A DNA stretch of 40,687 bases from Deltaproteobacteria bacterium (GCA_020854145.1 JADZFZ010000476.1:1-40687); one strand, 5' to 3'. Counted from the stretch's first letter, positions 15,050-22,261 are shown. The notes: generated from the letters alone by a model not told the origin. Made by a program: numbers and translations.

Positions 15050-15254
15050 CTGTCGCGGCCATCACCGCGGCGACCTGCCGCGCCAGATCACGCGCAGCGA
15101 GCGCATCGCGCGCGACACGCAGGACTATGGGCCTGCAGACGATCCGATGCTCCCGGTGGCGCAGCCGTCGCTCGCTGTCGAGGTGATCGAGGCGCTGCTG
15201 TCGCTGCTGCTGGTCCTCGGGGCCATCGCGGCGGCCTGGATGGTGACCGCATGA
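15042..15254 (+). CDS. Small single-pass membrane protein coupled to Cas12
   Basis: This 70-aa protein starts with GTG, preceded by GGAGG at 15031-15035. A charged cytoplasmic N-terminal region (~1-44) is followed by one hydrophobic helix at the C-terminus (~47-70, V-E-V-I-E-A-L-L-S-L-L-L). The gene overlaps the gene before it by eight bases and the Cas12 start by four (ATGA), so Cas12 translation is probably coupled to it. Small membrane proteins accompany some CRISPR effectors, but this one is not recognised. It could also be an unrelated early phage gene. Confidence 0.5.
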   Translation: MADCRGHHRGDLPRQITRSERIARDTQDYGPADDPMLPVAQPSLAVEVIEALLSLLLVLGAIAAAWMVTA

Positions 15255-17083
15255 AGACCATCGTCTACCGCTACGGTCTTCGCTTCCCGACTTGCGGAGT
15301 CGACGCTGCGCTCGAGCAACTCGCAGCCTCTCACCGCTACCGGAACCAACTCGTCGAGCTCGAGCGGACCCGTCGCGCGAAGCTGCGCGCCGCCGAGTCG
15401 AAGGACTCCGCAGTCGCGCAGCGCCTGGGCGCGATGCAGGGCGCGCAGACCAAGCTCGACGAGGCACTGGAAGCCGCGAAGCGATCGCGCTCGTCGAGCG
15501 CCAAGACCGCGAGCCGAGCAGTCAGCGCAGAGCATCGCGCAGCGATTGCTGCGGCGCGTGCGGTGCTCAAGGAGACGCGCAAGGCATGGCGTGACGCGAA
15601 GGCTGAGGCGCGCGATCGAATCGCGCCGGTCTGTGACGCGATCAACGCCGAGGCTCTTGCGGCGCGCAAGGCCGCGAGGGCGAAGTGCGGCGTCTACTGG
15701 GGGACATACCAGCTGGTGGAGGATGCCGACCAAGCCGCGCGAAAGGCGCCGCTCTGGATGGACGGCGAGCCCAACGACCCGCGCTTCCAGCGCTACACCG
15801 GAGAAGGCGATCTCTCCGTGCAGATCTCGGACGGCGTCGGCCTGAGCGTGAGCGATCTCGCCAAGGGGACGCAGGTGATGCTGCGCGAGTGCGATGCCGA
15901 GGATCGCCGCATCGACGGCTCGCGGCGCAAGGCGCTCCGGCGCCGCTGCGATCTCTGGTTGCGGGTCGGCTCCGATGCCGCCAAGGCGCCGGTGTGGGCG
16001 GTCTGGCCGATGATCCAGCATCGCCCACTTCCGGCGGGAGCGCGCATCAAGCGCGTGACCGTGCATCGGCGCACGATCGGGCCGCGCGTGAAGTGGCATG
16101 CCACGTTCACGATCAACGTTCCCGAGCCCGAGCGGCGTTGCGGGGACGGCATCGTCGCGATCGACATCGGCTGGCGCGCGCGTCCGGATGGGTCGCTGCG
16201 AGTGGCGCAGAGCTTTGCTCCGGATGGACCGTCGCCGTCAGAGCGGGAGTTCACTCTGCCTCGCGAGATCATCTCGGCGCTCAAGCGTGCCGACACACTG
16301 CGGAGCACGCGCGACCAGAACTTCGACGAGATGCGTCGCGTGTTGTTCGGCTGGATCCGCGAGACCCGCAGCATGCCCGGGTGGTTTCTCGACGACGTGG
16401 AGACTCTGCCGTCCTGGAAGTCGCCGAACCGCCTCGCGGCGCTCGCGATCAAGTGGCGTGAGCAGCGCTTCTCCGGCGACAACGCGATGTTCGATGCCGT
16501 CGAGGGCTGGCGGAAGCAGGACAAGCACCTGTGGTGCTGGGAGGATTCCCAGCGCGCGAAGTCCCTCGGACGGCGGCGCGATTACTACCGCGTGGCGGCG
16601 GCGAAGCTCGCGGAGAACTTCGACACGCTGATCCTGGAGGACTTTGACCTGAGCGTGGTCTCTCGGCGCCCTGCGATCGGCGACGCGAAAGAGGCGGACT
16701 ACATCGAGCAGGCCGCTCGCAATCGCACGCTCGCGGCCGTCGCCGCGTTTCGCGGTGCGCTGATCAACGCCTTCCGCATGCGCGGCGGATCCGTCCACAA
16801 GGTCGACCCCGCGAACACGACGCGCGAATGCCACGTCTGCGGGGTCGTCGAGACGTTCGATGCGGCCTCGAAGCTTCGGCACACGTGCATCAACGGGCAC
16901 GAGTGGGACCAGGACGAGAACGCGGCGCGGAACATCTACGAGCGGTGGCGTCGTGCGCAGGACACGGCCACCGCTCGCAGCGAGGAAGAGTCGGTGCCAG
17001 CGGAGGCTCGATGGGCTCGCGCGAAGCGCATGAAGCGCGAGCGTGACGAGCGGATGGAACGCTCGAAAGGCGAGGCGGTGTAA
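15251..17083 (+). CDS. Compact type V CRISPR effector, Cas12m-like, with intact RuvC triad
   Basis: This 610-aa protein would use crRNAs from the adjacent array to bind DNA. The N-terminal part (~1-295) holds a long helical coiled region (~45-145) and a beta-rich recognition region. The RuvC nuclease is split as usual. Motif I is I-V-A-I-D-I-G-W-R (Asp305), motif II is L-I-L-E-D-F-D (Glu463) and motif III is D-Q-D-E-N-A-A-R-N (Asp555). A zinc-finger-like insert has Cys527, Cys530, Cys546 and His550. Length, the G-W-R after motif I, the W-K-S-P-x-R box (~389-394) and the L-G-R-R-R-D-Y-Y-R box (~439-447) match Cas12m (type V-M, formerly V-U1). Characterised Cas12m lacks a canonical RuvC site and does not cleave DNA; here all three acidic residues are present. 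The C-terminus (~565-610) is a basic/acidic helix. No cas1, cas2 or cas4 lies nearby. TnpB is less likely given the long N-terminal domain and adjacent array. Confidence 0.85.
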   Translation: MKTIVYRYGLRFPTCGVDAALEQLAASHRYRNQLVELERTRRAKLRAAESKDSAVAQRLGAMQGAQTKLDEALEAAKRSRSSSAKTASRAVSAEHRAAIAAARAVLKETRKAWRDAKAEARDRIAPVCDAINAEALAARKAARAKCGVYWGTYQLVEDADQAARKAPLWMDGEPNDPRFQRYTGEGDLSVQISDGVGLSVSDLAKGTQVMLRECDAEDRRIDGSRRKALRRRCDLWLRVGSDAAKAPVWAVWPMIQHRPLPAGARIKRVTVHRRTIGPRVKWHATFTINVPEPERRCGDGIVAIDIGWRARPDGSLRVAQSFAPDGPSPSEREFTLPREIISALKRADTLRSTRDQNFDEMRRVLFGWIRETRSMPGWFLDDVETLPSWKSPNRLAALAIKWREQRFSGDNAMFDAVEGWRKQDKHLWCWEDSQRAKSLGRRRDYYRVAAAKLAENFDTLILEDFDLSVVSRRPAIGDAKEADYIEQAARNRTLAAVAAFRGALINAFRMRGGSVHKVDPANTTRECHVCGVVETFDAASKLRHTCINGHEWDQDENAARNIYERWRRAQDTATARSEEESVPAEARWARAKRMKRERDERMERSKGEAV

Positions 17084-17113
17084 GCGATGGCATGGGCGCT
17101 TCTTTGGGTGGCC

Positions 17114-17729
17114 GTCTCAATGCCTGCGCAGGGGCTTCGTTCCTGCGACTGGTTCCTTCCGATTGCGGGTGGACGAGGCGTCCACCGTGTCTCAATGCCT
17201 GCGCAGGGGCTTCGTTCCTGCGACTCGTCGCGCATGTTCTGCACGGGTGCCGGGACGGTCGTCTCAATGCCTGCGCAGGGGCTTCGTTCCTGCGACCTGG
17301 ATAGTTTGGGGGGGTGGATCTCCCCCCTGGAGGTCTCAATGCCTGCGCAGGGGCTTCGTTCCTGCGACGATCGAGGCGATCGGCGTAGCGGTCCCAGGCG
17401 AGCGGTCTCAATGCCTGCGCAGGGGCTTCGTTCCTGCGACGAGCCCGATCGGTGGCCGAGGCGTCCACCGTTTCGGGTCTCAATGCCTGCGCAGGGGCTT
17501 CGTTCCTGCGACGAGCCCGATCGGTGGCCGAGGCGTCCACCGTTTCGGGTCTCAATGCCTGCGCAGGGGCTTCGTTCCTGCGACGGTCAGAGTCATGCAC
17601 TGACGCACGGGGGGCGGGTCGTCTCAATGCCTGCGCAGGGGCTTCGTTCCTGCGACGGGCCATCGAGAGCGCAGGACTCTGCCGCCGCGAACGGTCTCAA
17701 TGCCTGCGCAGGGGCTTCGTTCCTGCGAC
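17114..17729 (+). CRISPR. CRISPR array, 9 identical 36-nt repeats, 8 spacers
   Basis: Repeats begin at 17114, 17189, 17261, 17333, 17405, 17477, 17549, 17621 and 17694. Each begins GTCTCAATGC and ends CTGCGAC. Spacers are 39, 36, 36, 36, 36, 36, 36 and 37 nt. Near the 3' end of each repeat, CGCAGG pairs with CCTGCG around a 9-base loop, leaving AC before the spacer. This matches a type V crRNA handle with the spacer 3' of the repeat, so the array reads in the cas direction. CCTGCGCAGG inside the repeat is also self-complementary. Spacers 5 and 6 are identical. Spacers 1 and 5 share 19 of 20 bases in a different register. The array starts 30 bases after the cas12 stop, too short for an ordinary leader, so co-transcription is likely. 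No degenerate end repeat and no anti-repeat were seen. Confidence 0.97.
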
Positions 17730-17776
17730 GGTCCCCACGAAATCACTCACGGCCGAGTCTCACGGAGGATGGCAGC

Positions 17777-18106
17777 ATGAGTAGCTATCCGCGCAGCACG
17801 TGCCGCGGCTGCGGACGCCCGATCATCGGGGTGCAGGTGCGGTGCTCGAAGTGCAAGGGCGCGGCCAGGGGCTGCACCAATTGCAAGGAACGTGGCGTCG
17901 TGCGCGTGCCGCTCGACGCCACGGCGCCGGTGTTCGAGGTCGGGCTCGAGCCCGACCCGAGCCCGGAGCGCGGCGACCTGCCGCCGTTCGCGGTCAACGT
18001 CGGCGGACCTGGTCGTCGGCACTTCACGTCGCACTTCGTCACCTGCCCGAAGCGCGAGGCGTTCTCGCGCAAGGAGAGCGACTCGAAGGAGGTGGCCGAT
18101 GGCTGA
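17777..18106 (+). CDS. Zinc-ribbon protein after the CRISPR array
   Basis: This 109-aa protein has three C-x-x-C pairs at the N-terminus (C9/C12, C23/C26, C33/C36), enough for one or two zinc sites like rubredoxin-type ribbons. An acidic middle (E-P-D-P-S-P-E-R-G-D) and a Lys/Arg/Ser-rich C-terminal end follow. GGAGG at 17764-17768 supports the ATG at 17777. It begins 48 bases after the last repeat, so one transcript may carry array and gene. It could bind nucleic acid. There is no evidence that it belongs to the CRISPR system. Confidence 0.6.
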   Translation: MSSYPRSTCRGCGRPIIGVQVRCSKCKGAARGCTNCKERGVVRVPLDATAPVFEVGLEPDPSPERGDLPPFAVNVGGPGRRHFTSHFVTCPKREAFSRKESDSKEVADG

Positions 18107-18524
18107 GCCCCCCAAGCTGACCGACGCCGAGGCGGACCAGATGCGGTTCTGGCTGCATCCGTGGGACGACGGAGGGCTTTCCCTCGCCAAGAGAGGACTG
18201 CTCAGTCTGCACTACAAGACACCGTTCGCGGACGGAATCACCGACCTCGGCCGCGCCGCTCTCGCCGCCTACGACGCGAAGAAGCGAGCGGAGGTTGCTA
18301 GCGAGGCGATGCGGACGCACTTCCGCATTCACTCCTTCGACGAGTGGCGCGAGGACTACGGCGCGGTGCTGTGGTTCACGCTGCCGATCGAAGAGCCGCC
18401 GTGGTGCGGCACGCCGAACGATGAAGACTGGCCGTGGGTGTTGGTCGCGAGGGAGGATACGTGTTGGTGTTTGTTGCCGTCGTTCTTCTATGAGGAGATC
18501 GATCAGGAGGGGGCCGATGGCTGA
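18099..18524 (+). CDS. Hypothetical early phage protein
   Basis: This 141-aa acidic protein is rich in Trp (F-W-L-H-P-W, E-E-P-P-W-C, D-E-D-W-P-W). Residues ~15-50 (L-S-L-A-K-R-G-L-L-S-L-H, then I-T-D-L-G-R-A-A-L-A-A-Y-D) look like a short winged-helix element of the kind that ends in an L-G-R-x-A-L segment. There is no membrane segment. It overlaps the genes before and after by eight bases each and lies in the run of small early genes before the replication initiator. Function unknown. Confidence 0.5.
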   Translation: MAEPPKLTDAEADQMRFWLHPWDDGGLSLAKRGLLSLHYKTPFADGITDLGRAALAAYDAKKRAEVASEAMRTHFRIHSFDEWREDYGAVLWFTLPIEEPPWCGTPNDEDWPWVLVAREDTCWCLLPSFFYEEIDQEGADG

Positions 18525-18894
18525 CACTTCGAAGCTGACCACTCATCAGCGGATCATGCGCGCGGCCAAGGCGGGCCAAGGCGTCCGGCTTAGCGCCGCT
18601 GAGGTCTCCCGGCCGGCGAGGGATCAGGCGATCATCACGTGCGCGGGCAATGACGACGCGCAGGACGGCATCGCTGGAGACGTGAACGCACGCCCCTACG
18701 CCGACCCAGCGCACCCCGGCAACGACGAGAGGTTCCTCACCGGCAAGCTCTGCATTGAAGGCTGCGGACGACCAGCCGGAACCTGCTGGAGCCCGCTCTG
18801 GTGCGTCGAGTGCAACACGCTGCGCATGGACCGGATCAGCGCGAGCCTCGACGAGATCCAGGCCATCATCGCCAGGGGGGAGTCCGATGTCTGA
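18517..18894 (+). CDS. Small zinc-finger early protein
   Basis: This 125-aa protein has an N-terminal helical pattern (R-I-M-R-A-A-K-A-G-Q-G-V-R-L-S-A-A-E-V, ~12-30) common in small phage proteins. It also carries a C-terminal cysteine cluster C79, C83, C90, C96 and C99 (W-S-P-L-W-C-V-E-C-N), probably zinc-binding, followed by R-M-D-R-I. It overlaps its neighbours by eight bases at each end. Similar proteins are found near phage replication genes, but no function is established from sequence. Confidence 0.55.
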   Translation: MADTSKLTTHQRIMRAAKAGQGVRLSAAEVSRPARDQAIITCAGNDDAQDGIAGDVNARPYADPAHPGNDERFLTGKLCIEGCGRPAGTCWSPLWCVECNTLRMDRISASLDEIQAIIARGESDV

Positions 18895-19801
18895 CGCACC
18901 AGGCCTGCTCGATCGCCTCGCGCAGATCCTCGTCGCCGCTCGCGGTGGCCATGACCTCGGCGGTGGTGACGTGCTCACGTTCGTCTCTCTCCTCCTGCAC
19001 GCGGACACCCAGCGCGGCCGCGCCAGGCCGTCGATCGACGCGATCGCGGAGATGAGTGGTCTGCATCGCCGCAGCGTGCAGCGCGCCCTGGATCGTCTGC
19101 TCGCCTGCGGAGCGATCGAGTCGACCGAGGACGATCGCACCCGCCGCTCTGCGGGCGGGCGCGGAAAGATCACTCAGTTCGACGTCGCTCCGCATGCAAT
19201 CCGTGGCGACGCTGCCACCCTTTGCGCTCGCGAAAGGGTGGCGGAGTCGCCACGGATTGAGGCTCAGAAGGGTGGCGAGTGCGCCACCGTTGCGGGCGAA
19301 AAGGGTGGCGTCCGAGGGCCGAAACCGTGGCGTCAGAGGGGCGAAACCGTGGCGCCGGCGCCACCCGAACACTCTGAACACTCCGAACACTCCCCCCAAA
19401 GCCCCCCACGGGGGGCGGGGACGCGCTCCGCGCCCTCCGAGGACGAGGCGAGCCGAGTCGACCTCGAGCGCGAGTGCCAGCAGGCGATCGAGGGGATCGC
19501 CCGCGCCCGGAACCCATGGGTCGTCCGCGGCGCGATCGTCGCATTCCTGCGCGACGGCGGCACGGCGGCCGAGCTCGCGACGCTGATCGAGGCGAGCGAC
19601 GACGGCGAGCGCACGGCCACCGATCGCGTGGGCCTGCTCGTGCACTGGATCTCGCACGTCGCCGTCTGGCGCGGCGTGCTCGAGGAGCTCGACCTGGCGC
19701 GGCGCCAGGCCGGCGCCGAACGACGCCACGCCGCGAGCGCGACGCAGCCGGTGCGCGCTCGCGAACTCATCACCATGCCGGCACGGGAGACCGCGACATG
19801 A
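18887..19801 (+). CDS. Replication initiator with internal origin (lambda O-like logic)
   Basis: This 304-aa protein has an N-terminal winged helix across ~25-95 (I-D-A-I-A-E-M-S-G-L-H-R-R-S-V-Q-R-A-L-D-R-L-L), the HTH_36 type used by phage replication initiators. The middle (~100-170) is low complexity (E-H-S repeated three times) because the DNA there carries a large palindrome and repeated iterons. The C-terminal part (~180-304) is helical and could contact the host helicase system. This matches lambda O, where the origin lies inside the initiator gene. The start at 18887 overlaps the upstream gene by eight bases. No helicase or primase gene is seen next to it, so host enzymes are probably recruited. 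Confidence 0.65.
   Translation: MSDAPGLLDRLAQILVAARGGHDLGGGDVLTFVSLLLHADTQRGRARPSIDAIAEMSGLHRRSVQRALDRLLACGAIESTEDDRTRRSAGGRGKITQFDVAPHAIRGDAATLCARERVAESPRIEAQKGGECATVAGEKGGVRGPKPWRQRGETVAPAPPEHSEHSEHSPQSPPRGAGTRSAPSEDEASRVDLERECQQAIEGIARARNPWVVRGAIVAFLRDGGTAAELATLIEASDDGERTATDRVGLLVHWISHVAVWRGVLEELDLARRQAGAERRHAASATQPVRARELITMPARETAT
19198..19393. other. ori: Putative replication origin: palindrome plus iterons
   Basis: A 61-base two-step palindrome has outer arms AATCCGTGGCGAC/GTCGCCACGGATT (19198-19210, 19246-19258, perfect) and inner arms GCCACCCTTT/AAAGGGTGGC (19214-19223, 19233-19242, perfect), with a 9-base loop. AAGGGTGGCG recurs at 19234, 19268 and 19301. GAAACCGTGGCG occurs at 19321 and 19343, spaced 22 bases. 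Three tandem GAACACTC(T/C) 9-mers follow at 19367-19393, less GC-rich than the surroundings, which could aid melting. Confidence 0.65.
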
Positions 19802-20106
19802 CCACGACAGCGACCAGGCAGCGCAAGGCGCCGCCCCAACATCCGCAGCAGCTCACCTTCGGCGCGATCCTCGGCGCCGGCGTGGAGCCGGGCTTCGACG
19901 AGGAGCACAAGGCCTCGTTCGAGGCGATCGTCTCGCGAGCACAGGACGTGCTCGCCTATGCGCGCAACGCGAAGTCGCAGTCGCGCCGAGACGACAAGCT
20001 CGACTCGATGCGCCGCTGCGGCGAGCTCGCCGATTCGCTCGCACTGGCGTGCGAGAAGCTCCACGCGGCCCTCACCGAGGACGAGCCGTCCACGGGGGCC
20101 GCATGA
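19798..20106 (+). CDS. Hypothetical helical protein after the initiator
   Basis: This 102-aa protein has a basic N-terminus (T-A-T-R-Q-R-K-A-P-P) and a helical body (~33-95, with many charged residues). There are no cysteines of note and no membrane segment. It overlaps the replication initiator by ATGA and the next gene likewise. By position it may be a helicase loader (lambda P position), but it is too short and lacks recognisable features. Function unknown. Confidence 0.5.
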   Translation: MTTTATRQRKAPPQHPQQLTFGAILGAGVEPGFDEEHKASFEAIVSRAQDVLAYARNAKSQSRRDDKLDSMRRCGELADSLALACEKLHAALTEDEPSTGAA

Positions 20107-21896
20107 GCGATGCGATCGTCATTCGCATCGCCGCGCCGAAGCGCGGCCAGTTCGTGCAGCTCGCGCTGATGCCGCTGGGCACGCCGGCGCTGCTCGTCGG
20201 GGATCGAGCGTGGGTGCGCCTGGTGCGAGTGGGGCCGACCTCGCAGCTCCACATGGTCGAGGCGTGGGGGGAGAGCGAGGCCATCGAGCGGCTGTTCCCG
20301 TCACGGACCGCCAAGGGATGCGACGAGGCGAGGCTGAAGCTCGAGAAGGGCGAAGAAGACCTTGCGCTGGCGATGATCCCGGAGGTCGCCAATGACGCGC
20401 TGATGCGCGGTGCGGCCGTGGCGCCATGGGGAGCTGAAGCTCAATCGCGCGAGTGGGGGAAAGGCGTGCTGATCGCCACCAGCGCCATCGCACCGGCACG
20501 TGCCCCGTGGATCCTCGAGACGAGGTGCGTCGCGAACCTGCGCGAGGGACAGAAGGGGTTCCAGCGGGCCGAACTCGAGCTCGGGGGAATCGGCTCGATC
20601 GCTGCAGCGCAGTGGCTGCGGCACCCGCTGCAGAGCGACGACGCTGAGACCATGCAGGCGATGCGCAATGCGCAGGCGTTCGAGCACTACGGCATCGCCG
20701 AGACCTGGCGCGGCGACTTCATGGGCTGGCCGGTGACCAGCTCTCCGTGGCGGGCCGACGAGTGCGTCGGGCTCGCGGCGCATCTCGCGCCGCCCGCGAA
20801 CCCGAACCAGCCAGGCGTGCGAGGTTTCTACGCCACGTCGCTCGCGAAGCTCATCTGGGCGAGCGATGGAGTCGCGCGAGAAGCGCTCGACATCATCGTG
20901 CGCGATGTCGCGCCGCAGTGGCTGCGGCGACAGGCGCACTGGTGGTGGGCGGATGGGTCGGTCCTGCTGCCATACCCGCGGGTGGGTAATCTCACGATGC
21001 ACAATGGCAAGCCGTGGATCGACGACCGCAACGATCCATTCTGCGGTCTCGGCCACGACAAGCCGCGAGGAACGCAGTGGGAGGACGACGAGCTCGTCGA
21101 ACACGATCACCAGCACGAGCACGGCGAGATCCTCGCGCTTGCGGCGATGGTCTCGATGCACCCGGCGTTCGCGCTCGCGGCACGCGCCAAGGCCGTGGGC
21201 CTGACCTACGAGCGCTCGTGGGTCGGAGCGCTCGATGGATCGTGGCAGGTGCCGTTCGGCCGCGGCGCGGCGCGCACGCACGATGCGCTGCTCGCGCTTG
21301 CCCACGTGAACGCCGACAACTGGCAGACCGCGCGCGACGCGACCGAGCGATGGATGCAGGCCGAGCTGAGCGCGATCCTCGCGCGCCGCATCCCTCGGGA
21401 TCGACCGGCTCAGATCGCCAGTCTGCAGCCTGGCAACATCTGGACGGGCTACGAGGAGGGGCTGCTCGCGCTCACCGCATTGCGTCGGTGGAGGATGTTC
21501 GGCGACGTCGACGCGCTCGAGGTGGCCTATCGCTGCGGTCGTCACGTGGTGACCTCCTGCTACCGGGAGCCTGGGGGGTCGTGGGCGACGGGATACGAGA
21601 TCGAGTTCCGGGGCGATGGCAATCCGAGGATGCTGCACGAGGGAGGCATCGTCGTCGCCAAGCCACCATTGGCGACGTGGAGTGTGTCGGGGCTCAACGC
21701 CTACATGGCGGCCGCGGCCGCGATCAATCGCCCCGAACCGCAAGAGTTTCTCTGGGTCGAGATCGCTCGCGCTGCGCGCGAGGGTCTCACCGCGCGCCTG
21801 CACGACTCGCCTGCCGAGCAGCTCGCGCAGGTGCAGATGACGCTCTGGAGAGAGGACATCGCTGCACTCGCGACGCGAGCAGGAGCAGGAGCATGA
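20103..21896 (+). CDS. Large unrecognised protein with helical-toroid-like repeats
   Basis: This 597-aa protein lies between replication genes and the terminase. The N-terminal ~200 residues are mixed alpha/beta. From ~215 the sequence has repeating paired helices with conserved aromatic and acidic patches (H-E-H-G-E-I-L-A-L-A-A-M-V; R-T-H-D-A-L-L-A-L-A-H-V; W-T-G-Y-E-E-G-L-L-A-L-T-A-L; G-L-N-A-Y-M-A-A-A-A-A-I-N). This is the look of an (alpha/alpha) toroid such as glycoside hydrolases, lyases or epimerases. There is no signal peptide or membrane segment. The family is not recognised. It could be a carbohydrate-active enzyme, a large accessory structural protein, or something new. It is coupled by four-base overlaps at both ends. 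Confidence 0.5.
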   Translation: MSDAIVIRIAAPKRGQFVQLALMPLGTPALLVGDRAWVRLVRVGPTSQLHMVEAWGESEAIERLFPSRTAKGCDEARLKLEKGEEDLALAMIPEVANDALMRGAAVAPWGAEAQSREWGKGVLIATSAIAPARAPWILETRCVANLREGQKGFQRAELELGGIGSIAAAQWLRHPLQSDDAETMQAMRNAQAFEHYGIAETWRGDFMGWPVTSSPWRADECVGLAAHLAPPANPNQPGVRGFYATSLAKLIWASDGVAREALDIIVRDVAPQWLRRQAHWWWADGSVLLPYPRVGNLTMHNGKPWIDDRNDPFCGLGHDKPRGTQWEDDELVEHDHQHEHGEILALAAMVSMHPAFALAARAKAVGLTYERSWVGALDGSWQVPFGRGAARTHDALLALAHVNADNWQTARDATERWMQAELSAILARRIPRDRPAQIASLQPGNIWTGYEEGLLALTALRRWRMFGDVDALEVAYRCGRHVVTSCYREPGGSWATGYEIEFRGDGNPRMLHEGGIVVAKPPLATWSVSGLNAYMAAAAAINRPEPQEFLWVEIARAAREGLTARLHDSPAEQLAQVQMTLWREDIAALATRAGAGA

Positions 21897-22189
21897 GGCA
21901 GCGTCGTCGACAGACGCCGGAGGTCCCAGCGCAGCGCACACCTCCGGAGCTCGTGCCCGCGTGGGTCTCGGGGATCGCGGTGCCGCTGGCCGAGGCCATC
22001 GAGGCGGCTCTCAGCCAGCACCCCAACAACGCCGTCATCGTGCTGCGGGCGCGAGCTCTACCCCTCGCGCGCCGCCTGCGCGCCCTGGCCACGGCCGGAG
22101 GCGCAGCAGGTGGCGCCGAGGAGGGCCGAGCGGCCGCGAACCGCACGGTCGACCGCGTCGCGGGTCCTTCCGAGGGGGCCTCCACATAG
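21893..22189 (+). CDS. Hypothetical small protein before terminase
   Basis: This 98-aa basic protein has an N-terminal R-Q-R-R-R-Q segment, a helical middle (V-P-L-A-E-A-I-E-A-A-L, then A-V-I-V-L-R-A-R-A-L-P-L-A-R-R-L) and an Ala/Gly-rich end. There are no motifs. It overlaps the preceding gene by ATGA. It is the last gene before the 72-base gap that precedes the terminase and may be the end of the early transcript. Confidence 0.4.
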   Translation: MRQRRRQTPEVPAQRTPPELVPAWVSGIAVPLAEAIEAALSQHPNNAVIVLRARALPLARRLRALATAGGAAGGAEEGRAAANRTVDRVAGPSEGAST

Positions 22190-22261
22190 GGGTTGCTGCC
22201 GCGGCCGCGCTCGCCAGAGATTCCATCCGCCGATCCCACACACTTCCCCTCCTGACCGTCA
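22190..22261. other. Gap upstream of small terminase, possible cos region
   Basis: In lambda-type phages the cohesive-end site lies just before the small terminase gene. This 72-base gap contains a perfect 10-base palindrome CGCGGCCGCG (22200-22209) but no repeated binding sites that I can recognise. It is listed as a candidate position only. Confidence 0.2.

Noticed and set aside
15251..17083. Calling the effector TnpB (transposon nuclease)
   Set aside because: It is longer than typical TnpB, has the extended N-terminal region and W-K-S-P and L-G-x-R boxes of Cas12m, sits beside a genuine array, and no transposon ends or tnpA are present.
16890..17784. Several open frames across the CRISPR array on both strands
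   Set aside because: They translate the 36-nt repeat over and over (no stop in the repeat, length divisible by three). They are products of the array, not genes.
19402..19415. CCCCCC-AC-GGGGGG as a terminator
   Set aside because: The loop is too small, no T-run follows, and it lies inside the initiator coding region next to the origin repeats.
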